Positions 39,971 through 47,850 are shown, counted from the first letter of the stretch. The stretch: DNA of 64,000 nucleotides from Coccinella septempunctata (GCF_907165205.1 NC_058190.1:17926001-17990000), one strand, 5' to 3'. Notes: generated from the letters alone by a model not told the origin. Translations and numbers: made by a program.

Positions 39971-40044
39971 TTCACTTTGAACTGCTCTCTGGAGTGCAAT
40001 TCTCTATTGAATCATCAACTGTTAGGTTTGGTTGAATCAAAAAA
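39971..40044 (+). other. Exon-like 74-nt segment, unit 4 of array 2
   Basis: Acceptor TTTTCCAG, donor GTAAGT, open frame FTLNCSLECNSLLNHQLLGL then VESK. Last complete copy before the transposon island, with a 405-nt intron-like stretch before it. Confidence 0.55.
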
Positions 40045-40121
40045 GTAAGTACTATACACTCCATATCCTAAGACAGTAGTAGGACACCCTGATTTTTATG
40101 CAGAGGAGCAAATAGGTCATT

Positions 40122-40450
40122 ACAAGAGTTGGAATTATTCTTCAAGATTTTCAGCAAATACTTCATGAACATCATGCATTGGTTCGATTGTTTAAGACTG
40201 CTTTGGAACGTATGCCAAGTGAAGATCACAAGATATTGATTAGAGCAGATAAACGACCTGTTGGAGCACATGAACGCCAATTCAACGCCCCTACTATAGA
40301 CGAAGTGGCATTGTGATTGTAGGTGAAAACTTGGAAATGCATGATATTGTTCTTACGCGACACAATACTGGAGAATTGCAACTAATATTCGAAACACACC
40401 GTTCATACGATGCTCTGCAATTCCCGCTAATATTTTGAAGAGGTGATGAT
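40122..40450 (+). pseudogene. Helitron Rep/helicase N-terminal domain fragment, part 1
   Basis: The reading frame contains LHEHHALVRLFKTALERMPS, then KILIRADKRPVGAHERQFNA and PTIDEVA. After a frameshift come VIVGENLEMHDIVL and THRSYDALQFPLIF. This is the conserved stretch at the N-terminal side of Helitron replication initiator/helicase proteins, which replicate the element by a rolling-circle-like route in the nucleus. The frame is broken by a one-base loss near 40311 and by TGA at 40436, where the family has tryptophan. It starts mid-protein at the island edge and ends at GATGAT, where the LINE is inserted. The continuation is at 45688. Confidence 0.88.
40445..40450. repeat. Target-site duplication GATGAT, left copy
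   Basis: The Helitron frame reads through GATGAT here and continues directly after the second GATGAT at 45682-45687. The inserted 5.2 kb is therefore bounded by a 6-bp duplication. Confidence 0.65.
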
Positions 40451-40475
40451 AATAATATCAATATCAATTAATATA
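40451..40475 (-). repeat. AT-rich tail, probable 3' end of the minus-strand LINE
   Basis: Read on the minus strand this is a short low-complexity run with TTGATATTGATATTATTATT. LINEs of the jockey/CR1 group commonly end in short tandem repeats, and this lies directly against the left GATGAT. If correct, the R2-like element sits inside this LINE's 3' region. That nesting is inferred. Confidence 0.45.
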
Positions 40476-40489
40476 ACTGTCTTCCAACG

Positions 40490-42616
40490 ATGTACAAATC
40501 AATAACATCGTGCATTTCAAACCGAATCCACAACCATTGCGAAAGGAATAACATCATCGCCATGCAACAGAAAGGATACACCAAAGACAGCCGAGGGTGC
40601 AAAGAACAACTAATAATAGATTCAGTTATCTGCAATCAAGCGTTCTCCAAGCAAAGGAATCTTTACGCTGCGTACATAGACTACAAAAAAGCATTCGATT
40701 CTATACCTCACGAATGGTTCTTGACGATCTTGAAGATTTACAAGGTGGATCCCAATATTGTTAAGTTCCTGAAAAACGCCATGTCAACCTGGCGTACTAG
40801 TATGAAAGCAGCAGATTGCTTCATTACAGCAGGACCTATTCCAATAAGACGCGGAATTTTCCAAGGAGACTCGCTGAGCCCTCTGTGGTCCTGCATGGCC
40901 CTGAATCCCTTGTCTCATAGATTGAATTCTACGGACTACGGATTTTCCATCAAGAGTGGCAGTAGAACTATGATGAAACTGAATCATCTCCTTTACATGG
41001 ACGATTTGAAACTCTTCGCATCTACCAAAAAACAAATGCAACTGATGCTGAAAATGGTGGAAGGATTCTCGGAAGACATCAAAATGAAGTTTGGACTAGA
41101 AAAAAGTCGACTGCCAAACATAACGAGAGGGAAAATAGAAGATGGTACGTTCAAACTCAAGGAAGGTGCAGAAATTGAAGCATACAAGTATCTAGGCATA
41201 AAACAGGCAAGAAAAATCAATCAGACCCAGATGAAGAAAGAATTAACGGAGGAGTTCACCCGAAGATTGAGGAGGATAATGAGAACTGGTCTTAACAGCA
41301 AGAATCTGATAAAAGCGATTAACACCTACGCTTGCTCGGCGCTGAGCTATTCATTTGGTATTATCTCTTGGACGACCACCGATTTAGCAGCTTTACAGAG
41401 AAAAATAAGGACGATGCTGACTAAACACAATAAACATCACCCCAAAAGCTCAATAGAACGGACAGAGCTGCCACGACATCTTGGGGGTAGAGAAATTGTT
41501 GATTTGTCCAACCGTATGTCCCAGAAAATTGAAGGACGTCGAAAATATTTCTTGAGCAAGGCAGCTTCGTCAGAACTCCATCGAGTAGTTTGTGTTGCTG
41601 ATACTTCCACACCGTTAAAGCTACACCAGGATCACTTGGAAACCGTCGAACACTCTGCAGAAAGTAAAATGCAGAAACTGATTGGCAAACCTTTGCATGG
41701 AAGGCACCGGAACGAGGTCAACCATGATTACGTCGACATATCTGCGTCGAACTACAGGTTGACTTCCGGAAGGTTGTTTCCTGAGACAGAGGGCTTCATG
41801 CTCGCCATCCAGGATCAGGTGATTCCAACAAGAAATTACATGAAATACATCGCCAAGGATGCCTCAGTGGCGGATGATAGCTGTCGTTATGGCTGTGCGA
41901 CACATGAAACTATCCAGCACATCACCGGGGGATGTCAGAAGTTCGCGGGCACGGAGTACAAAAATAGACATGATGCTGTTGCCAAGATTCTTCACCAAGA
42001 ATTGGCACTAAAACACCAACTTCTAACTTCGAAAAAGGTTCCTTATTACAATTACCAACCAGATGCTGTGCTGGAAAACGAACATCACAAGCTCTACTGG
42101 GATCGCGCTGTTCTCACAGAACGGAAAATAACCCACAATAGACCAGACCTCATATTGCTCAATAAGGATGAGGACACAGCGCTATTCATCGACGTGGCAA
42201 TTCCAAATAATAACAATCTTCTAGATAGACACACTGAAAAAATTTCAAAATACAGAGATCTCGAGGAACAAACCAGAAGACAGTGGAAGCTGAAATATAT
42301 AAAGACCATCCCTATTGTCATTTCATCTACAGGCCTGATACCGAAGAAACTACTAGAGAACTTGAGAAAACTTCAGTTGGATGAAAATATTTATAAAGTC
42401 ATGCAGAAGGCGGTACTGCTCGGAACGGCGAGAACTGTACGCAAGTACATGGGGAATGCAGAGGAACACCGTCTGCTCCGACAGAAGGTGCGGGTGGAGC
42501 AGGAATCCAACCTACAGCAGGTAGCCGAGGAGCGACCCGGACCGGACCACCACCACGAGCCCGAAAACCTCGTGCAGTGGGTGAAATGTCAATTCGTAAG
42601 AGTATCAACTCGGTAA
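40490..42616 (+). CDS. R2-like LINE polyprotein, 5'-truncated (reverse transcriptase plus restriction-like endonuclease)
   Basis: An uninterrupted 708-codon frame that would copy element RNA into DNA at a nicked chromosomal target. Visible in order: RT motif A AYIDYKKAFD (residues 61-70, Asp64); RGIFQGDSLSP (121-131); the catalytic YMDD box (169-172); LEKSR and YKYLGI (203-237). Next comes a CCHC finger, C465-x3-C469-x7-H477-x4-C482. Last is a restriction-like endonuclease with RPD (551-553), Asp568 in ALFIDVAIP, and KISKY (584-588). This finger-then-endonuclease order after RT is typical of the R2/CRE-type group. Family members usually exceed 1000 residues, with N-terminal DNA-binding domains. 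Here those and the first RT blocks are missing, as in a normal LINE 5' truncation. Upstream codons still resemble RT (CLPT) up to a stop at 40469, so the ATG is simply the first internal one. Confidence 0.9.
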   Translation: MYKSITSCISNRIHNHCERNNIIAMQQKGYTKDSRGCKEQLIIDSVICNQAFSKQRNLYAAYIDYKKAFDSIPHEWFLTILKIYKVDPNIVKFLKNAMSTWRTSMKAADCFITAGPIPIRRGIFQGDSLSPLWSCMALNPLSHRLNSTDYGFSIKSGSRTMMKLNHLLYMDDLKLFASTKKQMQLMLKMVEGFSEDIKMKFGLEKSRLPNITRGKIEDGTFKLKEGAEIEAYKYLGIKQARKINQTQMKKELTEEFTRRLRRIMRTGLNSKNLIKAINTYACSALSYSFGIISWTTTDLAALQRKIRTMLTKHNKHHPKSSIERTELPRHLGGREIVDLSNRMSQKIEGRRKYFLSKAASSELHRVVCVADTSTPLKLHQDHLETVEHSAESKMQKLIGKPLHGRHRNEVNHDYVDISASNYRLTSGRLFPETEGFMLAIQDQVIPTRNYMKYIAKDASVADDSCRYGCATHETIQHITGGCQKFAGTEYKNRHDAVAKILHQELALKHQLLTSKKVPYYNYQPDAVLENEHHKLYWDRAVLTERKITHNRPDLILLNKDEDTALFIDVAIPNNNNLLDRHTEKISKYRDLEEQTRRQWKLKYIKTIPIVISSTGLIPKKLLENLRKLQLDENIYKVMQKAVLLGTARTVRKYMGNAEEHRLLRQKVRVEQESNLQQVAEERPGPDHHHEPENLVQWVKCQFVRVSTR

Positions 42617-42637
42617 GTTTATCAACTCAGGTCAGTT
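42603..42637 (+). repeat. 17/18-bp tandem duplication, probable 3' end of the R2-like LINE
   Basis: TATCAACTCGGTAAGTT is followed directly by TATCAACTCAGGTCAGTT, overlapping the stop codon region. It could be the short tail of the R2-like element, after which the 3' UTR of the minus-strand LINE begins. No clear target duplication is visible. Confidence 0.4.
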
Positions 42638-42676
42638 CATAAATCGGGATAACTTATACCATTCTAGTGCAATTCT

Positions 42677-43600
42677 TTAAGTTTGATTTATCAGTGTTTT
42701 CGCATATTTGCGACCTCTTTCTATAATCCAGAATTTAATTTTCTTTTTACACTGTTTGTAATTTTTAATTTTTGTCAGATCTTCAGGAAGCTTCTCATAT
42801 ATGCGCGGTGCGAGATAATAAAAGTATCTTTGTCCTATTCTTTTCTTCGCTCTTGATGTCTGGTAAGTATTATTTTTAATTCTTGTAGTATATGGATGGT
42901 TCTTTTTTTCCAATATTATTTTCCCTTTGAAAATATTAATTATTATTTTGAGTGTGTAGAGCTGCCTCGTGTCTAAAATTTTAGATGTCTGATATAGTGG
43001 TTCACTCGGATATGTAATTTTTTTGCCATGAATTATTCTCAATATCCATTTTTGCATAGTATTCAGTTTTTTAAGAAGAACATCATAAACTCCACCCCAT
43101 CCCAAGATGCCATAATTAATTTGAGACTGAACCAGGGCATTGAACAATATTATCAAATATTTAGAGCTTTTCAAATATTTCTTCATAATTCTGACTTTAT
43201 TCAGGAGACCTCTGAGTTTTTTAACTACATGACTGATGTGATGGTCCCATTTCAAGTTGACATCAATTACTATCCCGAGCTATTTAATGAATTTTGTCTC
43301 TGGAATCTTCATTTCTGGATTTATTTCAAGATGCCCTATTGGACCCAAGGAATATGACGAAAAGGGCATGTATTTTGTTTTGTCAAGGTTTAAGGTGAGT
43401 TTGTTCGCTTGAAACCAGTTTTGTATATGTCTGAAATCCTTCTCTGCTTTATGTTTCAGATCGTCCCATGTATTGGCTCTGTAGTGTACGGTGGTATCAT
43501 CTACGAAGCCAATTATACTGCCTTCACTTGTACATCGAGACAAGCTATTAATGTACACTAAAAACAGAAGTGGACCAATGACCGTACCCTGAGGAACGCC
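42677..43600 (-). pseudogene. Jockey/CR1-like LINE reverse transcriptase, 3' part
   Basis: Minus-strand continuation of the LINE after the piggyBac-like insertion. It begins with GVPQGTVIGPLLFLVYIN (an RT block) and the catalytic box as FVDDTT (usual FADDT). Then come WFQANKLTLNLDKTKYM, LGIVIDVNLKWDHHISHVV and a C-terminal domain with SQINYGILGWGG and RIIHGKK, ending at a stop at 42677. These last blocks are typical of jockey and CR1 elements. A TAG in place of the tyrosine before LGIVID (near 43280) breaks the frame. With the insertion and the TAA at the target site, the element cannot make a full RT. Confidence 0.88.
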
Positions 43601-43604
43601 TTAA
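43601..43604. repeat. TTAA target-site duplication, left
   Basis: TTAA precedes CCCTTAACTACTAA. The second copy is at 44925-44928. Confidence 0.85.
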
Positions 43605-43650
43605 CCCTTAACTACTAACGTACCAAATATGTAACGTTGTCACTACCTAT

Positions 43651-43666
43651 ACGTCTCACAGACGGC
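43651..43666 (+). repeat. piggyBac-like subterminal repeat, copy 1
   Basis: ACGTCTCACAGACGGC, a partly palindromic 16-mer (ACGTCT...AGACGG). Variants recur at 44721-44736 and, reversed, at 44891-44906. It may be a transposase binding site, by analogy with other transposons. Confidence 0.5.
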
Positions 43667-44000
43667 TTCATATAGATGGACATATTTTTTTAAGTTTCCA
43701 CAGTTTTAACTTTATGAGCTGTTTATATGTTCCGTTTGTTATTCTAGAGGTGGAAACTATGCTCAGAAATGCAAAAAAGTTCAATATTCAGTGGAAATCA
43801 CAATTTTCCAATGTAGTCTGGAATATTCAACATTTTGGCAAAGATTCTTTGAAAAACTGAAATTCAATTGAAATACTATATAAATGAGTAATTTTTTTAT
43901 TTTTCTTTATACAATAAGAGTTGGACGGAAATCTATTCACAAGAATTGATCAAAAACAGGTATTCTGAAAAAACTGACAATGCCTGTTTATCACGAACTT

Positions 44001-44171
44001 TTACACATTCCGGACATTCTTTTTTGCACACTCTAGGCATATTGGGTTCTGGCATTCATAACAAACATATGCCTTCCTTCTTTTCTTCTTATGAGAGCAA
44101 ATAGAAAAATTCTTTCGTTTTTTTTTCAATGTTTCCTCACTAATTTCAGGTATTTTCAGCCCCTTTTTTAC
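44001..44171 (-). pseudogene. piggyBac-type transposase C-terminal cysteine-rich domain
   Basis: 56 codons ending in TAA. They contain C-x11-C-x2-C-x4-C-x2-C in ICSHKKKRRKAYVCYEC and QNPICLEC, with a basic KKKRRK stretch. piggyBac transposases end in a cysteine-rich zinc-binding domain of very similar spacing and basic character that contacts the terminal repeats. A TAG ends the frame upstream at about 44172, and no DDD-type catalytic core is found. This is the only recognisable transposase remnant, and it agrees with the TTAA ends. Confidence 0.7.
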
Positions 44172-44720
44172 CTAGTATTTCCAAAATACTGAATCGTAAT
44201 TTTTCATACTAGCTTTGGATTTTTCGACGTCTTCTGTTAATTGTTGTAATAGGTACTAGATTTTGAGAGAGTTTTTTCATTAAATCAGATTTTTCTTTCT
44301 ACAAATTTTCTGGATAACTTTTATATAAAATGGACGAGTTGACAGTTCCTGGCTCCAGCAGTTAGACCTGGGGAGGTGATAATGAAGACAATAATTCTGA
44401 TTGTATTGTGAAGTATGTGCTGGTATTGTGTTGTGAATACCTGTGTTCACTCTCTCTTTTGGATATGTTTGAATAGACCATAGGCTAAATAAATAAATAT
44501 GGATGAATCTATAAAATATCGCGAGTGGTTACCGACGAAACCTACGACTGGAATCACTTCCAGCTTCATCAAACCACTTCAACAAATGTATTTCGAAATT
44601 TTTATGGATATTTTTACACTTTTTGACGAACTAGTTCGGTAATCTATCGTTATTTCAAATCACTAATGACACGACTCAGAGAAGGTCTCGTCTTTTTATT
44701 ATTACGTTAACGCTAACTAT

Positions 44721-44736
44721 ACGTCTAAGAGACGGC
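44721..44736 (+). repeat. piggyBac-like subterminal repeat, copy 2
   Basis: ACGTCTAAGAGACGGC, preceded by TACGTTAACGCTAACTAT. That parallels GTAACGTTGTCACTACCTAT before copy 1, making an imperfect direct repeat of about 35 bp. Confidence 0.5.
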
Positions 44737-44890
44737 AATCGATCTTTCAATAGAAATATCTAAAAAACTAGACTATATACGACAATCAACTTTAGGGTAC
44801 TAAGTAAGAGTGGAATAATGATAAATTACGTGGAAGGGCTATGGCATGAGTTGAAAGGGAGAGGTCATCTGACGAATAGGATGAGGTGGT

Positions 44891-44906
44891 GCCGTCTCTG
44901 AGACGT
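44891..44906 (-). repeat. piggyBac-like subterminal repeat, copy 3 (inverted)
   Basis: GCCGTCTCTGAGACGT is the reverse complement form of the same 16-mer, 18 bp from the right end. Confidence 0.5.
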
Positions 44907-44924
44907 ATGATTAGTGGTTAAGGG

Positions 44925-44928
44925 TTAA
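44925..44928. repeat. TTAA target-site duplication, right
   Basis: TTAA following TTAGTGGTTAAGGG. On the minus strand its last three bases form the TAA that ends the upstream LINE frame. Confidence 0.85.
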
Positions 44929-45681
44929 GTAACTGTCCTTGAAGAACTCCTATCTCCACCTATATCTACAATCTGTTGGCGATTCGTTAAGTAGCTCTTT
45001 AGTAGATCAAGGCTTTTTCCGCGGAAACCATAGTTCCACAGTTTATTTAGAAGCCTTTTGTGGCAGACAGTGTCAACGGCTTTGGCAAGATCCACGAATA
45101 TGCACAAGCTTGGAATTTGTTCATTCAAGCATTCGTATATTTTTCCAATTAAATCTCCTATAGCATCCTCCGTTGATCTACCTTGTCTAAATCCATATTG
45201 GCTCTTCTCTAATATGCCTTTGTGCTCCAGAAATTTTATCATTCTTTTTTTTTTAATTTTTTCTATTATTTTAGACACATTTGAAATCAATGAAATAGGC
45301 CTATAGTTAGATATTTCGGTCTTATCTCCACCTTTATAAAGAGGTTTTATTAGGCCTACCTTTAATATGTTCGGAAAAATACCATTTTCGAAACAACAAT
45401 TGACAACATTGGAAAGGGGTTCGGAGATTTCCTCCTTTATCTGTTTCAGTTTCTCTGCACGTATGCCGTCTATTCCTGGTGACTTCCCATTTTTTAAACT
45501 TTCAATGATATTTTCGACTTCCTTCGGATCTGTAGGAGCCATAAAGAAAGTTTCACTTTGAAACTTATCCGTTTCTTCATAATTTTCAATATTTGGAATT
45601 TTCCTGGCATATCGTTCTCCCACACTGCTATAGTGCTCATTAAATGCTTTAGCAATATCTTTTCGATTTTGGATGATTTTC
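44925..45681 (-). pseudogene. Jockey/CR1-like LINE reverse transcriptase, 5' part
   Basis: Minus-strand frame open from the insertion edge at 45681 (SKIIQNRKDIAKAFNEHYSS) to the TAA at 44925. RT blocks seen are NGKSPGIDGIRAEKLKQ, LIKPLYKGGDKTEISNYRPI, SLISNVSKIIEK and SQYGFRQGRSTEDAI. Motif A reads FVDLAKAVDTVCH, with its catalytic aspartate kept but valine where phenylalanine is usual. The upstream ORF1 and the APE-type endonuclease are absent, so this is a 5'-truncated copy like most LINE insertions. It continues at 43600 after the piggyBac-like element. Confidence 0.9.
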
Positions 45682-45687
45682 GATGAT
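45682..45687. repeat. Target-site duplication GATGAT, right copy
   Basis: Second GATGAT, directly followed by GGATATCATTTCGAC, which continues the Helitron frame (GYHFDIKMINP). Confidence 0.65.
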
Positions 45688-46072
45688 GGATATCATTTCG
45701 ACATCAAGATGATTAATCCATTGAATGGTGAGTACCTATATTAAAATTTTAAATGTCCACTTAATATAAATTTGAAATATTTGATTTTGGGACAGGAAAC
45801 CACCAAGGAAGTTATCTCATGAATTATTATGCATTTCGTTTAATGGTTCGTCAAAATGCTGATAACTATTTGCCGAGATTTCGTCGATTGTTGCAGCAGT
45901 ATTGTGTGGACATGTTTTTTAAAATCGAAACGGAGCGCTCCACTTATATCAGAACGAATCAATCTAAACTACGTTTAGAGGAATATATTCATTCACGAGA
46001 TGCAATGTCCACCGAAGGAGATGCATCTAATGTAGATAGATTGACAATTTTACCAGCAACTTATATTGGCAG
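45688..46072 (+). pseudogene. Helitron Rep/helicase N-terminal domain fragment, part 2, with intron
   Basis: Continues the Helitron frame after the LINE. GYHFDIKMINPLN is followed by a 68-nt GT-AG intron, then MNYYAFRLMVRQ, LPRFRRLLQQYCVDMFFKIE, TERSTYIRTNQSKLRLEEYI and LTILPATYIGS. MNYYA, CVDMFFKIE and RLTILPATYIGSPRH-type blocks are hallmarks of the Helitron helicase-like N-terminal domain. The frame is cut at GGCAG by the LTR element starting TGTGACGAGG. The HUH catalytic motif and helicase lie further downstream in intact Helitrons and are not in this window. Confidence 0.9.
45728..45795 (+). other. Spliceosomal intron in the Helitron gene (68 nt)
   Basis: GTGAGTACC at the 5' end and TTGATTTTGGGACAG at the 3' end. 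The stretch is AT-rich with in-frame stops. Removing it joins INPLN to GNHQGSYLMNYY in one frame, matching the length of the family between INP and the MNYYA block. Confidence 0.75.
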
Positions 46073-46698
46073 TGTGACGAGGCAGATTTTACCCCGCCAC
46101 GAAAAGGAAATTTCTCTACCGATACTTTCTTAATAGGACCTGACAATCGAAGTATTTCGGAAGAAAACCGTTAAATTATCATAGGGGGGATTTACCGATT
46201 GATTTCATGTCATTGTTTTCCACCGACCAGTCCCATATTTGTAGCGGAGACCGAATATATCTTGTTTTCAGAATTCATATATTTAAGAATTCTTTCCGTT
46301 GAACCGTACTTTTTCTGACTCGAAAAAGGTCTTTCAACTTGTTCCGTTTTTCCTTCTCTTCAGTTGTTTCTGTCTCTTTCCGAGCCCGTTGATTTACCGA
46401 ACAATTTGAGTTTATCCAATGGGGGACTGAGTTACCCATGGTGGGGACAATTTTCCGGGGTACCTACTTCTTCGAGTTCCGTCGCTGAAGGTCAAGATCA
46501 GGACAATCGTTGTTGAGAGGTGAACGAGTGGAGTGTGTGCAAAGTTAGTAAAACCGTACTTACGAAGCAAAGGAAAATCTAAGGCAAGTGATTGTTGAAA
46601 TTATTACCGCTTCATTGCACCTTTATGGAATTATATTCTCTCTAGACTTTTGCTTGGCTGAAAATCCGAATTAACCGTAGATTGACCATTTCCTGCTG

Positions 46699-46704
46699 TA
46701 TATA
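46699..46704 (+). promoter_or_regulatory. Candidate TATA box in the LTR
   Basis: TATATA in GCTGTATATAGC, upstream of AATAAA at 47365. Weak evidence, based on position and sequence only. Confidence 0.3.
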
Positions 46705-47110
46705 GCTTTCCGTTACCGTAGGGTGACATTTGGGTCCCAGGAGGACGTTGGGCCCCCCTGATTTTTCCGATTCCTGAATATTTGACCGTTTCATCCCGAT
46801 TTCCAACCGTTTGAATTATAGTTATAGGTTAGATTCGCCGAGCATAGAGTTGGGATTTCATAACCGTCAAATACCCTCACCGCCGGACTCTGTGGCCGCT
46901 GTTTGACAGCCAGCCAGCTTGAGGTCACCGAGAGAGAGAGAGAGAGACCGAAGGACACCGGATCATAGACAAACCACCGAGACAGAGATAGAGGGCGTAC
47001 CCCGGTGAACTGGTGTTTTCAAATTTCGACCTGACTGAATTCCGTTGATTATTTTTAAAACCGTTCGTACTTTTCATTCAATTGTGTCTTGCCTTAGTTG
47101 AAATATTTTT

Positions 47111-47250
47111 CCGAAACCGTGCATGTTTCTTTGCACTCAGTTTAATTGAAACTTGACTTACTTCCGTATATTTTTCCGAAACTGTGCATGTTTCTTTGCA
47201 CGTAGTTTAGTTGAGACTTGACTTACTTCCGTATATTTCCGAAACCGTCC
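47111..47250 (+). repeat. Tandem ~64-bp repeat in the LTR
   Basis: CCGAAACCGTGCATGTTTCT starts at 47111, CCGAAACTGTGCATG at 47175 and CCGAAACCGTCC at 47238. Each is preceded by TATTTTTCC or TATATTTCC, and the repeat carries CTTGACTTACTTCCGTATA. Two full copies and a partial third. Confidence 0.8.
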
Positions 47251-47364
47251 ATTTTCCTGAAGTGAAATTTTGCCAGCCGTCCAGCGCCGACCAGACACAG
47301 CCGTTGACGTCCACGATTTAGTGTACCTGTCTATTTTCTTTTGTGTACAGTTTATTTTAATAGT

Positions 47365-47370
47365 AATAAA
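47365..47370 (+). terminator. LTR polyadenylation signal AATAAA
   Basis: AATAAA in TAGTAATAAATAG, about 310 nt before the primer site. Confidence 0.45.
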
Positions 47371-47626
47371 TAGTTGAACATTTATTTTTGTTGCCAATTA
47401 TTTTGCCAGTGAGAGTCTATTTATTAAATCAGTTTCATCTAAGAGTTTAGTTAGAAGAGGTAAGTACTCTTTCTGACGCCTAAAGAACGTTGAAAAGCAG
47501 ACACTTAGAAGACGCTACCGCCTTAGTCTTCATCGATACCCTTCTCCACTGATACTCAAGTCTGCCCGGGCTCTCCAATTCTTTGGGGATTCTGTGAGAG
47601 ACGTGGGGTTTGACTGATTGCCCCAC

Positions 47627-47639
47627 TGGCGCCCGAGCA
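47627..47639 (+). repeat. Extra primer-site-like copy
   Basis: TGGCGCCCGAGCA, identical to the first 13 bases of the true primer site 53 bp downstream, then diverging (ACCGTAAGG). It may be left by an aberrant priming or recombination event. Confidence 0.55.
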
Positions 47640-47679
47640 ACCGTAAGGAGCTGCCAGAGTACGAAAAGTCTATCACATC

Positions 47680-47697
47680 TGGCGCCCGAGCAGGGAC
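47680..47697 (+). other. Primer binding site, lysine-tRNA type
   Basis: TGGCGCCCGAGCAGGGAC, identical to the site at 18679, two bases after the LTR end and about 155 nt before the gag start. Confidence 0.85.
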
Positions 47698-47850
47698 TTC
47701 TGCTGTTTTGTGAGTAGTTCCTGTTACCGTAACCGTACCGTTTTCTTTAAATACTCTCCACTGGCAAATTGGTAACCGTTCTTTGTTTCTGGCATATATC
47801 CGTATAGTATATATTGTAAATCTTTCTTCTGAGTTTCTGGTACCGTGAAA

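Larger units (their letters stand above)
38081..40121 (+). repeat. Tandem ~480-bp repeat with exon-like segment, array 2
   Basis: Four units plus the start of a fifth. TTAGG landmarks lie at 38563, 39053, 39543 and 40022 (spacing 490, 490 and 479). The first unit and its fusion to satellite match array 1, so the junction predates the block duplication. The fifth unit is interrupted at GCAAATAGGTCATT by the transposon island and resumes at 49512. Confidence 0.9.
43605..44924. mobile_element. piggyBac-like DNA transposon remnant, 1320 bp
   Basis: The terminal inverted repeats are CCCTTAACTACTAA at the left and TTAGTGGTTAAGGG at the right, matching at 13 of 14 positions when inverted and starting with CCC, as in piggyBac. 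Both ends abut TTAA, the target piggyBac elements duplicate. The interior keeps only a cysteine-rich C-terminal piece of a transposase on the minus strand. The rest has no long frame, so it is an internally deleted, non-autonomous copy. Removing it and one TTAA rejoins the LINE frame exactly. About 35-bp subterminal repeats are also present. Confidence 0.85.
46073..47677 (+). mobile_element. 5' LTR of an mdg3/micropia-like Ty3 retroelement
   Basis: Starts TGTGACGAGGCAG, a common start for insect Ty3/gypsy LTRs, exactly where the Helitron frame stops. It ends TATCACA two bases before the primer site. At about 1.6 kb it is long. It contains a TATATA at 46699, a GA microsatellite near 46930, a 64-bp tandem repeat at 47111-47250 and AATAAA at 47365. 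There is no 3' LTR in the window, so the boundaries rest on the termini and primer site alone. The stretch has no gene. Confidence 0.65.

Noticed and set aside
42399..42608. Antisense frames under the R2-like ORF and the LINEs
   Set aside because: They are shadows of well-supported RT coding frames on the other strand.
40490..42616. Insertion of the R2-like element into 28S rDNA
   Set aside because: No ribosomal sequence is visible on either flank; the flanks are Helitron and LINE.
44331..44378. Short plus-strand frame beginning ATGGACGAG after a TATATAAAA in the piggyBac-like element
   Set aside because: It hits TAG after 11 codons, is in the opposite sense to the transposase remnant, and matches nothing recognisable.
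46926..46948. GA microsatellite as a regulatory GAGA site
   Set aside because: A simple GA run inside the LTR. No other support for factor binding can be seen from sequence.
47845..47850. GTG two codons before the gag ATG as the start
   Set aside because: Non-ATG initiation is unlikely here, and the ATG at 47851 has a good context (GAAAATGG).
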